Shown here piece by piece: positions 28,190 through 36,862 of a DNA stretch of 64,000 bases; the first letter of the stretch is position 1, and the number at the start of each line of letters is the position of its first letter. The position numbers and the translations under genes were made by a program. Under the pieces are notes generated by a model. It ran no database searches and had not been told where the DNA came from. It saw only the letters and a program-made list of their open reading frames with translations. The DNA is from Streptomyces xantholiticus (lineage in GTDB: Bacteria; Actinomycetota; Actinomycetes; Streptomycetales; Streptomycetaceae), in NCBI RefSeq assembly GCF_014651015.1, contig NZ_BMWB01000016.1, positions 123,498-187,497 on the forward strand. The letters are read 5' to 3'.

Positions 28190-28756
28190 ATGGCGCGTCG
28201 CAGTCCCGAACGTCCGACGTACGGATTCACGGTTGCGGCTGCTGTCGACGCTGTCCCGGCCGCACGCCGCCAAGTTGTTTCGCTAGCCCAGGATCTGGGG
28301 CTTCCGCTGTCGGACCAGGCACTGGAGACCGTCGAGTTGCTGGCTGGCGAGGTGATCGCCAACGCTGTCCTGTACACAGACGCTCCGTGCGACGTCTCTG
28401 TGATGCGGGCCGATGAACGGCTTCGTGTCGAAGTCACGGACACGGATGCATCGTTGCCAAGCACTGTTGAGGCCGGGCCGAACGACGAGAGCGGTAGGGG
28501 CCTCCTGCTCGTGAGCGCCTTGGCGGACGCCTGGGGGACGCAACCGGAACCCCCGGGCAAGACGACCTGGTTCGAGATCAAGCCGGAGCCTTCGGCCGAG
28601 GACACGGGCGACTACCGTGCGGATGCACCGCCTTCACCTCACGCGGGTGACGCTGCCGTCCGACGAACCGAGTATGACGCTCGTGTGACCTCGTCGGCCG
28701 ACTCACGGTCGTCGTTCAGCGCAGCAACTGCTGGGAAGCAACATCAGGCTGCCTGA
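28190..28756 (+). CDS. Stand-alone HATPase of anti-sigma (RsbW-like) type
   Basis: 188 residues. The HATPase_c_2 signatures are ELLAGEVIANAVLYTD (N-box), RVEVTDTDASLP (G1) and ESGRGLLLVSALADAWG (G2). The C-terminal 60 residues are low-complexity. Streptomyces chromosomes hold dozens of such small ATP-binding proteins, which may phosphorylate STAS antagonists. No sigma or STAS partner is adjacent. ATG at 28190 behind GTGAGG. Confidence 0.82.
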   Translation: MARRSPERPTYGFTVAAAVDAVPAARRQVVSLAQDLGLPLSDQALETVELLAGEVIANAVLYTDAPCDVSVMRADERLRVEVTDTDASLPSTVEAGPNDESGRGLLLVSALADAWGTQPEPPGKTTWFEIKPEPSAEDTGDYRADAPPSPHAGDAAVRRTEYDARVTSSADSRSSFSAATAGKQHQAA

Positions 28757-29338
28757 GGCTGTGATCCGAAGCGGCGTCCCTCGGGGCCTCGGACGTCGAT
28801 GCAGGCAAGCGCACCTCGCTGCCGCCGAGAGGCTTCCACAGGCAGTGGATCCAGCGATGTTCGGTGTTGCTGAGGAAGCTCTCGGCCTGGTACTCCAGCC
28901 ATACTTCGCGATCTGCTTCGATAGCCTGCAGAGGCACTGGTCTGAGCTGAATCACGGGGTGGATGGACGAGCGCACGGTCAGGCTCAACGAGTTCGGGAC
29001 TGTGTTCGCTCGTACGGGGGGCCGAGCGGTTTGAGGGCCTTGCCGCCGACGAGCAGTTCGAGGTCCTACGGGACCTGAGCAGATTCTGCATCCAGGCCCG
29101 CGCAGCTGACGAAGATCTCAATCTGCCCGGAAGACGAGCGAGTGAAGGCATTTCGGCTGCTGGTAGCCCTGTTTGGAGTGGCCGACAAGCGCCGCCGGGC
29201 GCACCCATGCCTGGCACCAGCCAGTGCGGAATCAACCCGGCGGATTCGGGCTGAACCGCAGGGCGTTGAGCCGTAGACTTCGGCAGTCAACGCCGACGAC
29301 GTCCGGTCGTTGCGCGCGCCCGCGGGGGAGGAGATCGC
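28757..29338. other. Gap with a possible broken gene
   Basis: 580 bp without an intact convincing gene. On the plus strand ATG at 28963 reads MDERTVRLNEFGTVFARTGG and stops. The next frame continues FEGLAADEQFEVLRDLSRFC and IQARAADEDLNLPGRRAS to about 29130, so a frameshifted hypothetical gene is likely. A 90-codon minus-strand frame (28716-28988) also has a fair composition, but overlaps the HATPase stop. Confidence 0.35.
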
Positions 29339-31108
29339 ATGCAGGACCCTTCGGACTCGAAGGAGATCGCCGAGCCTGAGGAGAACGGCCGGAGCAATAC
29401 CGCTGACTCACCTGTTGTGGACGATCCGACGTCCGACTCGGACATCGACTCGACGACGGCGTCGACGGTTCTGGTGGAGGTGCTCCCAGGGGTGGCTGTC
29501 GTCGCAGGTGAGGTCCCGCCGGAGCTGAAGCCCGATCTGATCGACTTCGGGATCGTGCCGGCTGCCGACCGCAAGCAGATCTCAGCGATCCTCGCCTCGA
29601 TCGGGAACGCGGCGACCGTGGTCGGCAATCTCGGAAACGCGTTCGCCGGCGTGCAGGGGCTCTACAGGATCGGCGACACGGCACAGGCCCTGCTGAACAG
29701 CGGCGCGACGCTCGCCGTCAAGCACGGCGGGAACCTCGGAGCGGTGATGGTTCCCGGCCGCATCCTGCATCAGGCCCGCTTCTACTCCGTGAATGCGGTG
29801 AGCAAGGCGCAGACCGCGGCCTCGATCGGGCCGGCGCTGGCCATGGTCGCCCTTCAGATGATGCTGAGTGAGGTCTCGGGCCTCGTCAGCACCAACCTCG
29901 CTGTGACAAGTCAGGCCCTCACCACCATCCGCAAGGATCAGTGGGCCGAACTGACAGGGCTCGTCGCCGCCGTCGACCGCGCGGTCGACCAGGCGCGAGA
30001 GATCGAATCGGTCCCGACGTCCTTGTGGGAGGACGTCGCGGGCAGTGGAGCGCTGCTGCAGAAGCAGCTTGAGCTCTACCAGGGGAACGTCGGCGACCAC
30101 GTCAGGCAGATCGGCAGAGCCGACGCACGCAGCCACCGTGAATATCTGCAGACGAACGCCGAGGCGATCGCCTTCGATGCCTACGCCCTCCTGTCCTCCC
30201 TCAAGGCATGGACCGGGTATCACGCGCTCCGGGCCGCAAGGGCGAGAGCTGCTGGACGCGAAGACGCCGCCGAGGCGCAGTACGCCGAGGTCATCGCGCG
30301 CGACACCCGCGCGGAGTTCGACTCCGCTCTCGCCGAGTCGACGAGCCTCGTCGACGCGCTGACGCGGGAGCTGCGGATCACCGCCGAGTTCCCCGGCCCC
30401 GACGCATGGCCGCTGCCGGGGAAGCGGAAGGACGTGAAGGCAGCCCGCGAAACCTCCGCCCGTCTTCTGAAGGCGATCGAGCCTCTTGCCGACGCTCTCC
30501 ATCCGCCGGCCCCTCCGCTCAAGGCTCCGGGCGTCGTCTGCGCACCCGAATCGCTGGATCGCGAGCCGTACCTTCGCATCCTGCGATGGCTCCTCGAGGA
30601 CGGTGAGACCCTACGTGTCCTCGGCTTCCCCGACCAGCTCGATGCCCTTGGTCCCATTTCCGCGATCGTCGGCGGAGCGAAGGAGAAGTTGGCGGCAGCG
30701 AGGGACAAGGCTGCGGCAAAGACACTGGTCGCCGTCACGGATCGCCGCATCATCACGGCCAAGACGAACGCATTCCTTGAGCAAGCCGAGATCCGTCAAG
30801 ACATCCCGATTGACCAAGTGCGATACGTCCGAGCAACGACCACACAGGACAAGAGCGCGCGCTTGGCGATCGACCTCATCACGCGCGACGAGAACATCCG
30901 GTGGCTCTTTCACGCTGACATGGACAACACTCAAGTGGGCGCGCTCGCCGCCGTGCTTGCCGAGTCGATGACGATCCCGGACGTTGAACGCGATGAGCTG
31001 CAACGGCGGAGCTACGCCCCCATCGAGGCGGGCGAGAAGAGCGAGAGTGCTGGCGCGAGGTCTACCGAACCGGCTGAATCGGAGTCCACGACCTGCGATG
31101 CCGAGTAG
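29339..31108 (+). CDS. Unknown protein with C-terminal bacterial PH-like domain
   Basis: 589 residues. The first 45 are acidic and disordered. Residues about 80-190 are hydrophobic and glycine/alanine-rich with amphipathic character (NAATVVGNLGNAFAGVQGLY, GPALAMVALQMMLSEVSGLV), suggesting membrane association. The middle (200-390) is long helical, possibly coiled coil. Residues about 460-560, TLVAVTDRRIITAKTNAFLE...IPIDQVRYVRATTTQDKSARLAIDLI, are a YokE/bPH-type domain. A strong GGGGGAGGAG precedes ATG 29339. I know no function; membrane perturbation is one possibility given the island. Confidence 0.75.
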   Translation: MQDPSDSKEIAEPEENGRSNTADSPVVDDPTSDSDIDSTTASTVLVEVLPGVAVVAGEVPPELKPDLIDFGIVPAADRKQISAILASIGNAATVVGNLGNAFAGVQGLYRIGDTAQALLNSGATLAVKHGGNLGAVMVPGRILHQARFYSVNAVSKAQTAASIGPALAMVALQMMLSEVSGLVSTNLAVTSQALTTIRKDQWAELTGLVAAVDRAVDQAREIESVPTSLWEDVAGSGALLQKQLELYQGNVGDHVRQIGRADARSHREYLQTNAEAIAFDAYALLSSLKAWTGYHALRAARARAAGREDAAEAQYAEVIARDTRAEFDSALAESTSLVDALTRELRITAEFPGPDAWPLPGKRKDVKAARETSARLLKAIEPLADALHPPAPPLKAPGVVCAPESLDREPYLRILRWLLEDGETLRVLGFPDQLDALGPISAIVGGAKEKLAAARDKAAAKTLVAVTDRRIITAKTNAFLEQAEIRQDIPIDQVRYVRATTTQDKSARLAIDLITRDENIRWLFHADMDNTQVGALAAVLAESMTIPDVERDELQRRSYAPIEAGEKSESAGARSTEPAESESTTCDAE

Positions 31109-31238
31109 GCCTCACGCGAGCCGAGAGAGCTGCCAGTAGCGCTCGGCTGCTGCATCGGATGGGCTGCAGCGTGCAGATGGCCGCCCGCCCCGCCGGTCAG
31201 CACAGGCAAGACTCAACCGAGAACCCTCCAGGCCCGCG

Positions 31239-31691
31239 TCAGGCCACGGCCACACACACGCCAAAAAGGAACATTCCGTACAATGTGATGGCAAGGTGCA
31301 GGGTTACCCACAGGCGATGAAGGCGAATGCGGTGCAGAAGAGGAAAACTGTGGTAATGGTCGGCTCGCGCGCGTACTAGCCTTTCGTCGGAGCCCAGGAC
31401 TCCCAGGTCCACCAAGTCCTTGGTCAGGGCCCGCGCCTGAGAGAGGTGGTAGGAAGCCCGTTCAAAGTACTTGGAGACGGCCACTGCCCCGTACCCTCCG
31501 GTCATCGCCATGAAGAGACACAGGGGCATGGCGTAGGTCGAGAACTTCTGCTGGACAATGAGAGCACTCAAAGCAGCCGTGATGACGAGCAGGAGGTTGG
31601 TCAGCGCCGAGCGTTGGGTCTCACACTGTCGTAGTTGCTCCCGGTGCTCCTTCCAGTAGGCGCGTATCGCCTCTTCCGATACCTCAGCCAT
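31239..31691 (-). CDS. Three-helix membrane protein, partner of the DUF4062 gene
   Basis: About 150 residues. Predicted helices: LTNLLLVITAALSALIVQQ, MPLCLFMAMTGGYGAVAVS, and TLHLAITLYGMFLFGVCVAV. An amphipathic cytoplasmic segment (KYFERASYHLSQARALTKDL) lies between helices 2 and 3. ATG 31691 has GGGGTTG upstream; the frame extends to 31715. It diverges from the DUF4062 gene with only about 80 bp between the starts, suggesting shared control. Small membrane proteins beside TIR-like sensors are often pores or anchors in conflict systems; that role here is inferred. Confidence 0.7.
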   Translation of the reverse strand: MAEVSEEAIRAYWKEHREQLRQCETQRSALTNLLLVITAALSALIVQQKFSTYAMPLCLFMAMTGGYGAVAVSKYFERASYHLSQARALTKDLVDLGVLGSDERLVRARADHYHSFPLLHRIRLHRLWVTLHLAITLYGMFLFGVCVAVA

Positions 31692-31770
31692 GAAGCAACC
31701 CCGCATTCCAGACACTCGCCGGTCATCCGGTTCGCTTCGACGAGCCCCTCAGTAGTGGAGACACCGTAGC

Positions 31771-32889
31771 GTGAGAATCTTCATCAGCAGCGTCCGCAAG
31801 GGACTGGAGGAGGAGCGCGACGCACTACCCGGCCTCATTCGCGCGCTGGGGCACACCCCGGTCCTGTTCGAGGACTTCTCTGCGCAGACCACACCCAGCC
31901 GCGAAGCTTGCCTGGAAGCGCTCGACTCTGCGGATGTCTGTATCTTCCTGCTCGGACCGTCCTACGGTCACGTCTTTCCCGAGACAGGGCAGTCGGCAAC
32001 ACACGACGAGTGGATGGTGGCCAAAACAGCGGGCAAGCCACGCTTGGTCCATCGCAAGCTGGACGTCAGGTTTGAGGACGCCCAGCAAGATTTCGCCCGG
32101 ACCGTGGAGGCCTACGCCACCGGAGTGTTCCGTGACGCGTTCCACGACACTTCTGAGCTAATGACCAAAGTTGTACAGAAGGTGAAGGAGCTGGAGTCAG
32201 GCCCGTCCCCCCTGTCCTTCGCGCCGTTGGCCCAGCCCGCTTCACTGCGTTGGAGCCTGGACGAGGCCGGTGTCGAAGGCGGCGTCAACGTCCCTCTGTT
32301 GGAACTGCACGTTCTTCCGGTGGGTTTCGCTGGCTACTCTGCCCGGGAACTCGAGGAGCTCGGTACATCGCTGGTGGACCGGATCCGCCGGACCGGGACG
32401 GTCAAGAACGATGTTGCTCTGACGCCGTCCAACTTCCAGGCACATGCGACCGTCAGCATCCCCGTCAGCCGCTCCCGTAGCTGGGATGCCGCTCGGCCTG
32501 GAGAACTGGTAGAAGTACGCCTGCACAAGACCGGTCAGGTATCCCTGCGGGCCACACTCCCCCGAGACGCCATGGGTTCCATCCTCGATCAGGACGCGCT
32601 TCCCCAACAGATCGCCGCCCTGCTGAGGTTCACCGGCGCACTGGATGTGATCCAGCACGAACGCATCGTCGTGGCAGTTGGTGTGTCGGATCCCAAGCAG
32701 ACCCAGCTTGACAGGTTCAACCCGCACCAGTCGCGTATGCGCGCCGAACTCGGTGGCTACATGCGCTCGTTCACGCTGCAAACCGAGCCGGACGAGTCCA
32801 TCAGCCTGGCTGCGCTGGACACCGGTGCACAGGAAGTTGCAGGCGTCCTCTCACGAGCCTTGATCAACCAGCACCCATCGGCCGGCTGA
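31771..32889 (+). CDS. DUF4062 (TIR-like) domain protein
   Basis: 372 residues. The N-terminus MRIFISSVRKGLEEERDALP, followed by LGHTPVLFEDFSA, SREACLEALDSADVCIFLLG and SYGHVFPETGQSATHDEWMVA, is a classic DUF4062 domain, related to TIR and common at the front of STAND or immune sensors. Here no NTPase follows. Residues 165-372 are an unrecognised alpha/beta region (LELHVLPVGFAGYSARELEE, VEVRLHKTGQVSLRATLPRD) that may sense a ligand. GTG at 31771. NAD or nucleotide cleavage is possible but not shown. Confidence 0.85.
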   Translation: MRIFISSVRKGLEEERDALPGLIRALGHTPVLFEDFSAQTTPSREACLEALDSADVCIFLLGPSYGHVFPETGQSATHDEWMVAKTAGKPRLVHRKLDVRFEDAQQDFARTVEAYATGVFRDAFHDTSELMTKVVQKVKELESGPSPLSFAPLAQPASLRWSLDEAGVEGGVNVPLLELHVLPVGFAGYSARELEELGTSLVDRIRRTGTVKNDVALTPSNFQAHATVSIPVSRSRSWDAARPGELVEVRLHKTGQVSLRATLPRDAMGSILDQDALPQQIAALLRFTGALDVIQHERIVVAVGVSDPKQTQLDRFNPHQSRMRAELGGYMRSFTLQTEPDESISLAALDTGAQEVAGVLSRALINQHPSAG

Positions 32890-33114
32890 GGCAGTGCCAC
32901 CACGCCACTGTCCGGCCTCACGCTGCCGGGGCCTGTCAGGCGAATAGGCTCGACCGGGAAGGCCCTTCTTCAGGAAGCTGCTGCGGCGAAGCGTCGGCCG
33001 AGTCCACAATGATCACTTCCACGTCATGTCCCCGAGCGCAGCGCTGGCTGTTCGCAGCGTCGACCATCCCCCAGGGGACGAGGATGCCACTCTCTGAGAA
33101 AGGGTCTACTGCTC
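32890..33114. other. Intergenic, nothing recognised
   Basis: 225 bp between the DUF4062 gene and the RdgB-like gene. No hairpin of note and no coding pattern. Confidence 0.5.
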
Positions 33115-33684
33115 ATGCCGGGTATCAAGGTGGCGATGTGTACGGGGAATCTGGGCAAGTTCCGTACGGCTCAGGAGCATCTCGCGCCTTGGGGCATTGA
33201 GGTGGAGCAGGTGGCGTTGGAGCTGGACGAGATCCAGACCACGTCCGTCGCGGAAATCGCCCAGCACAAGGCCCGGCAGGCCTTCGCGATCCTCGGGCGA
33301 CCGCTGTTCGTCGAGGACTCGGGGTTCTACATCGAGGAGTTCGGCGGCTGGCCGGGGCCCATGGTCAAGCAGGCCCTCGAAGCTTTCGGGCCCGGCGGAT
33401 TCACGCACCTCGCAGACCTCACGGAAAAAAGGACGTGCCGCTTCGCGAGTGCCGCCGTGTACGCCGACGCGCGAGGCGAACTCCGCACCTTCGCGGATGA
33501 CTCCCGGCAGCCGGGCTCCCTCGCCTCTGCCCCCGATCGCGGTGATGGGCCGCGGTCCTGGTCGGATCTGTGGTCGATCTTCGTCCCCGAGGGCGCCACG
33601 TCGACGCTCGCGGCCCTGCCGGCCGCTGAACAGGAGCAGGTGTTCGCCTGTCGGGAGTCGCCTTGGGGGAGGGGAACGGCGTAG
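33115..33684 (+). CDS. RdgB/HAM1-like purine NTP pyrophosphatase
   Basis: 189 residues. KVAMCTGNLGKFRTAQEHL matches the nucleotide-binding start of the HAM1/RdgB family; PLFVEDSGFYIEEFGGWPGP matches the catalytic segment with its Asp; RTCRFASAAVYAD and SWSDLWSIFVPEGATSTLAA match the C-terminal half. The family cleaves non-canonical (d)ITP/XTP to monophosphates. It differs enough from chromosomal housekeeping RdgB to suggest a specialised role on this island, for example altering phage or signal nucleotides. The 3' end abuts the cut end of the conjugation relic on the other strand. Confidence 0.8.
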   Translation: MPGIKVAMCTGNLGKFRTAQEHLAPWGIEVEQVALELDEIQTTSVAEIAQHKARQAFAILGRPLFVEDSGFYIEEFGGWPGPMVKQALEAFGPGGFTHLADLTEKRTCRFASAAVYADARGELRTFADDSRQPGSLASAPDRGDGPRSWSDLWSIFVPEGATSTLAALPAAEQEQVFACRESPWGRGTA

Positions 33685-33689
33685 CGGAT

Positions 33690-33868
33690 GCCATGGTGGG
33701 GGCAGGCGTCGCCGAGACGGTGGTCTCCGGGCGGGTCAGGTAGGCGAGGAGACCGGCGACGGCCACCAGCACCGCGAGGACGGTGCCACCCAGCGTGACG
33801 CGCCGCAGGACCGAGGACGGCGCCCCCAAGCTGTGCTCCTGGGCAGAGCGGGAACGTTTCATCGACAT
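33690..33868 (-). pseudogene. 5' fragment of a conjugation-module gene
   Basis: Reads MSMKRSRSAQEHSLGAPSSV, then a single transmembrane helix (TLGGTVLAVLVAVAGLLAYL) and a Thr/Pro-rich linker. After about 60 codons it runs into sequence antisense to the RdgB-like gene and loses protein character (open to 33419). Its ATG overlaps the stop of the DUF6112 gene, as in intact operons where a longer membrane transfer protein follows. I infer a truncation at about 33690. Confidence 0.65.
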
Positions 33869-34203
33869 CAGTGGACCTGCGTCCCCATCGCCGAGAAGAA
33901 CGCGACGATGCCGTTGGCCGCGCCGAGCAGCAGCGCGCAACCTGCCGCCACGACGGTGCCCTTCTTTCCATTCGCCTCCGCCTGGTGACCGCCGCTGTGG
34001 TGCCCCCAGGCCCACACCAGAGCGGAGACCGCCAGGGCGCCGACCACCGCGATGATGCCGAACAGATTGATCGAGGAGATGACGTTCTTCAGCACGCTGA
34101 GGCCGGGAAGCCCGCCCTCCTTCGGTGTGATGCCAGGGTTGTACGCCAAGTACTGGGCGTGCTGCATGAATTTCAAGTGGAACTCCAGTGCGAGTCTGGG
34201 CAT
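33868..34203 (-). CDS. DUF6112 family small membrane protein of conjugation module
   Basis: 111 residues with two hydrophobic helices, INLFGIIAVVGALAVSALVWAWG and VVAAGCALLLGAANGIVAFF, separated by a Gly/His-rich loop. The preceding PGITPKEGGLPGLSVLKNVIS is typical of the DUF6112 family found in actinobacterial conjugative elements between the NlpC/P60 gene and the type IV-like secretion genes. Start could also be ATG 34167. Downstream secretion genes are absent here. Confidence 0.75.
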   Translation of the reverse strand: MPRLALEFHLKFMQHAQYLAYNPGITPKEGGLPGLSVLKNVISSINLFGIIAVVGALAVSALVWAWGHHSGGHQAEANGKKGTVVAAGCALLLGAANGIVAFFSAMGTQVH

Positions 34204-34257
34204 GAGAAGGCCCGGAGGGAGGTGAAGCGAAGTGGGATTAGGGAGAGACGAGGTCGG

Positions 34258-35379
34258 TCAGAGGATCCGGCGGGCGGCGACGACGTCGGCACGCCAGCTG
34301 GCGAGGGTCGAGACCTTGACCACGTCGCCGGTCTTAGGCGCTTGCAGGATTAGTCCCTGGCCGATGAACATCCCGACGTGTTCCGGCGCCGAGGCGGTGC
34401 CGCGGGTGAAGAGGAGATCGCCCGGCTTGAGGGCAGCGAGGCTGACCGCCTTACCCTCCTTGACCTGCGTGTACGTCGTCCGAGACAGCGAGACACCGCC
34501 GGCCTTGTACGACGCCTGCATCAGGGACGAGCAGTCGCACCGGCCCATCGGATCCTGCCCGTGAGCGGCAGCACACGTACCACCCCACTGATATGGCGTC
34601 CCGAGCTGACCGAGCCCCCAACGAATCGCCGTACGTACCGACTTGGGGGCGCTGGACGGGATCTTGTAGCTCTCGGGAAGGGAGCCGGCGGAAATCGAAC
34701 CGAACTCGGACCCGTCGGACCCGGTACTGCACTCAGCAGCCACGGAGGCGGTCGTCTGGCCACCAGTGCTGGAATCCGCCTTCTGGGAGAGTGACTTGGC
34801 GATGGCCTTTTGAAGGGCGGTCGCCAGCGGCTCCCACTTGGCGTAAGCCTCGGGGTACCCACTCTTCTGGACCGCCTGAGCAACCTGCGTCACGGTCATC
34901 GACTGCCAGCCCGAGACCTTGAGCAGCCCCTCGTAGAACTTCGTCGAGGCGTAGACCGGATCACGAACTTGAGTGGTCGTCCCCCAGCCCTGACTGGGCC
35001 GTTGCTGGAAGAGACCGAGCGAATCCCGGTCGCCGTAGTCGAGGTTCCGCAGCCCCGACTCCTGCAGCGCCGTAGCCAGGGCGACGATCTGGCCACGCGC
35101 CGGCACCTTCATCGCGACACCGGTGGCCTGGATCGTCTTGGCGTTCGGTATCTGTTCCTCAGGCTCATCCAGCCCGGCCACGGACACCGACGCTTTGCCG
35201 TCGCCCTTGAGGATCGACTCCACCTGCTTCGCGACCGCCGCGCTGTCCACAGCCTGTGCACCATCCGTGCAGGCAGCAGCCTGAGCACCGCTGGAACCGG
35301 CGAGAGCAACGGCAAGGGGCGTTATCAACAACAGAGGGCCGAGCGCCACGACCCCCGCTGCGGCAATAGCCGTCTTCAC
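34258..35379 (-). CDS. Lytic transglycosylase/NlpC-P60 peptidoglycan hydrolase (conjugation)
   Basis: 373 residues. An N-terminal hydrophobic signal (TAIAAAGVVALGPLLLITPL) exports or anchors it. Residues about 85-150 are a lytic-transglycosylase-like region with TALQESGLRN and DRDSLGLFQQRPSQGWG. The C-terminal NlpC/P60 domain has YQWGG, catalytic Cys283 in CDCSSLMQ, and His in PEHVGMFIG. Such enzymes open the cell wall for DNA transfer in actinobacterial ICEs. GTG at 35379 has no strong ribosome binding site; an upstream CTG is conceivable. It heads the minus-strand remnant operon. Confidence 0.85.
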   Translation of the reverse strand: MKTAIAAAGVVALGPLLLITPLAVALAGSSGAQAAACTDGAQAVDSAAVAKQVESILKGDGKASVSVAGLDEPEEQIPNAKTIQATGVAMKVPARGQIVALATALQESGLRNLDYGDRDSLGLFQQRPSQGWGTTTQVRDPVYASTKFYEGLLKVSGWQSMTVTQVAQAVQKSGYPEAYAKWEPLATALQKAIAKSLSQKADSSTGGQTTASVAAECSTGSDGSEFGSISAGSLPESYKIPSSAPKSVRTAIRWGLGQLGTPYQWGGTCAAAHGQDPMGRCDCSSLMQASYKAGGVSLSRTTYTQVKEGKAVSLAALKPGDLLFTRGTASAPEHVGMFIGQGLILQAPKTGDVVKVSTLASWRADVVAARRIL

Positions 35380-36011
35380 GGTCGCGGACCGGACACCGAA
35401 CAGTCAGGGGGAACACCGAGCCCCGGGGAGGGGCGCGCCTGGACATGCTGCATCGGCAGCTCCTTACTCGTAGGCAGCGCGGCACCGGCGTTCTCGTCGA
35501 AAGGCCACCGGCACCGCGCCGGTCAAGAATCTGAAATCCCTACAGGGACAGGGGGGAAACCGGGGCCGGGAGCGGCTAACTCCCGGCCACCGAAATCCAT
35601 GAATAGAAGCGGCAGCCAGCCGCACTCGTAATCTCACATGCCACACAGAAGAATCTCCTTCTCCGAAGAGCAGGACGGTCGGCCTGGATGCCAGCGCGCC
35701 GCAGCCTGGACGGCACAGCACACATCAGCGCAGCTCAACAGGGCAGGCACCAAGCCCCGTTCTGCGAGCACGGCGAGACTGTAAAGACGAGTTCCGGCCG
35801 CCCCAAACGACTCCTGAGCAGGGGCCATGTGGAGCGATGCCAAGGGCAGGTGAGTTATTGGGTGCAGCCGGAAAGACGGGTTAACCTCCAGCGCATTGCC
35901 TGTCCCAAGGCGGCTGCGAATGTGGGTCTGCCCGGGCAGACCATGCCGACGCGCGCGATACTCCGCAACGGAAAAATGCGCGCTCCGACCGCTCTCCGGA
36001 AAGAGACAATC
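35380..36011. other. Divergent intergenic region, no gene seen
   Basis: About 630 bp between the minus-strand NlpC/P60 operon and the methyltransferase. Open frames here have no protein-like composition. It must hold two promoters. GC-rich inverted segments lie around 35500-35520 (CACCGGCACCGCGCCGGT) and 35563-35590. Confidence 0.5.
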
Positions 36012-36767
36012 GTGCAATTGCCGTACACCCTGCACCGCGGCGACGCGCTCACCGCGCTCACCGGCATCCCCGACAGCAGCGTCGATGCCGTCATCACCGA
36101 CCCGCCCTACAACAGCGGTGGCCGAACGAGCAGCGAGCGCACGGGGCGCACCGCGCGGTCGAAGTACACCTCGGCCGATGCCGAGCACAACCTCGCCAAC
36201 TTCCCCGATGAGAACCGCGACCAGCGCTCGTACGGCTACTGGCTCACTCTCCTGCTCACTGAGTCCTACCGAGCGACAGTCGAGTCCGGCACCGCACTCG
36301 TCTTCACCGACTGGCGACAGCTTCCGACCACGACCGACGCCCTGCAGGCAGCGGGATGGACCTGGCGCGGCATCGCGTCATGGCACAAGCCGGTCTCCCG
36401 TCCCCAGAAGGGCAGGCTCAAGCAGTCCTGCGAATACATCGTCTGGGGAACCAAGGGCCCGGTTGACGCCAACCGGAACCCCGTCTACCTGCCTGGCCTC
36501 TACACCGCCAGCCAGCCCAGGAAGGACCGCGTGCACATCACCCAGAAGCCGGTCGAAGTGATGCGCGAACTGGTCAAGATCTGCCCACCAGCCGGAACAG
36601 TGCTCGATCCCTTCACCGGTTCCGGAACGACCGGCGTCGCCGCTCTCCTTGAAGGCCGCCGGTTCGTAGGTGTGGAACTCTCTGACCACTACGCGGACAT
36701 TGCCGAACAGCGCCTCCGTAACGCCCTGACCCAGGACGACTTCGATCTGGCAGGACCCGAAGAATGA
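36012..36767 (+). CDS. Orphan DNA N4/N6 methyltransferase
   Basis: 251 residues of the beta-class D12/N6_N4_Mtase family. Catalytic DPPY is in DAVITDPPYNSGG near residue 30, and the SAM motif FTGSGTTG is in VLDPFTGSGTTGVAALLEGR near residue 200, so the order is DPPY before FxGxG. Target recognition is short. No restriction endonuclease is adjacent, so it is orphan: either epigenetic or protective against host restriction during transfer. The frame opens at 35688, but GTG 36012 behind GGAAAGAG gives a start right at the conserved domain. Confidence 0.88.
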   Translation: MQLPYTLHRGDALTALTGIPDSSVDAVITDPPYNSGGRTSSERTGRTARSKYTSADAEHNLANFPDENRDQRSYGYWLTLLLTESYRATVESGTALVFTDWRQLPTTTDALQAAGWTWRGIASWHKPVSRPQKGRLKQSCEYIVWGTKGPVDANRNPVYLPGLYTASQPRKDRVHITQKPVEVMRELVKICPPAGTVLDPFTGSGTTGVAALLEGRRFVGVELSDHYADIAEQRLRNALTQDDFDLAGPEE

Positions 36768-36810
36768 GACCAGACCACGCCAGACTGCCACCCCTGATGA
36801 CACGTAGAAC

Positions 36811-36853
36811 GGGGGCGGGTGTGCCGTCGGAATACCGATGCACATCCGCCCCC
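36811..36853. terminator. Terminator between convergent genes
   Basis: GGGGGCGGGTGTGC (36811-36824) pairs with GCACATCCGCCCCC (36840-36853), with one G-U/mismatch position. It lies between the methyltransferase (plus) and the nuclease pseudogene (minus) and could serve both. Confidence 0.8.
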
Positions 36854-36862
36854 AGACGATCG

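Noticed and set aside
28716..28988. 90-codon minus-strand frame
   Set aside because: Composition is fair, but it overlaps the end of the HATPase gene and the plus-strand remnant; not enough support.
35634..36188. 184-codon minus-strand frame upstream of the methyltransferase
   Set aside because: It overlaps the methylase start region, has no ribosome binding site and no family-like pattern.
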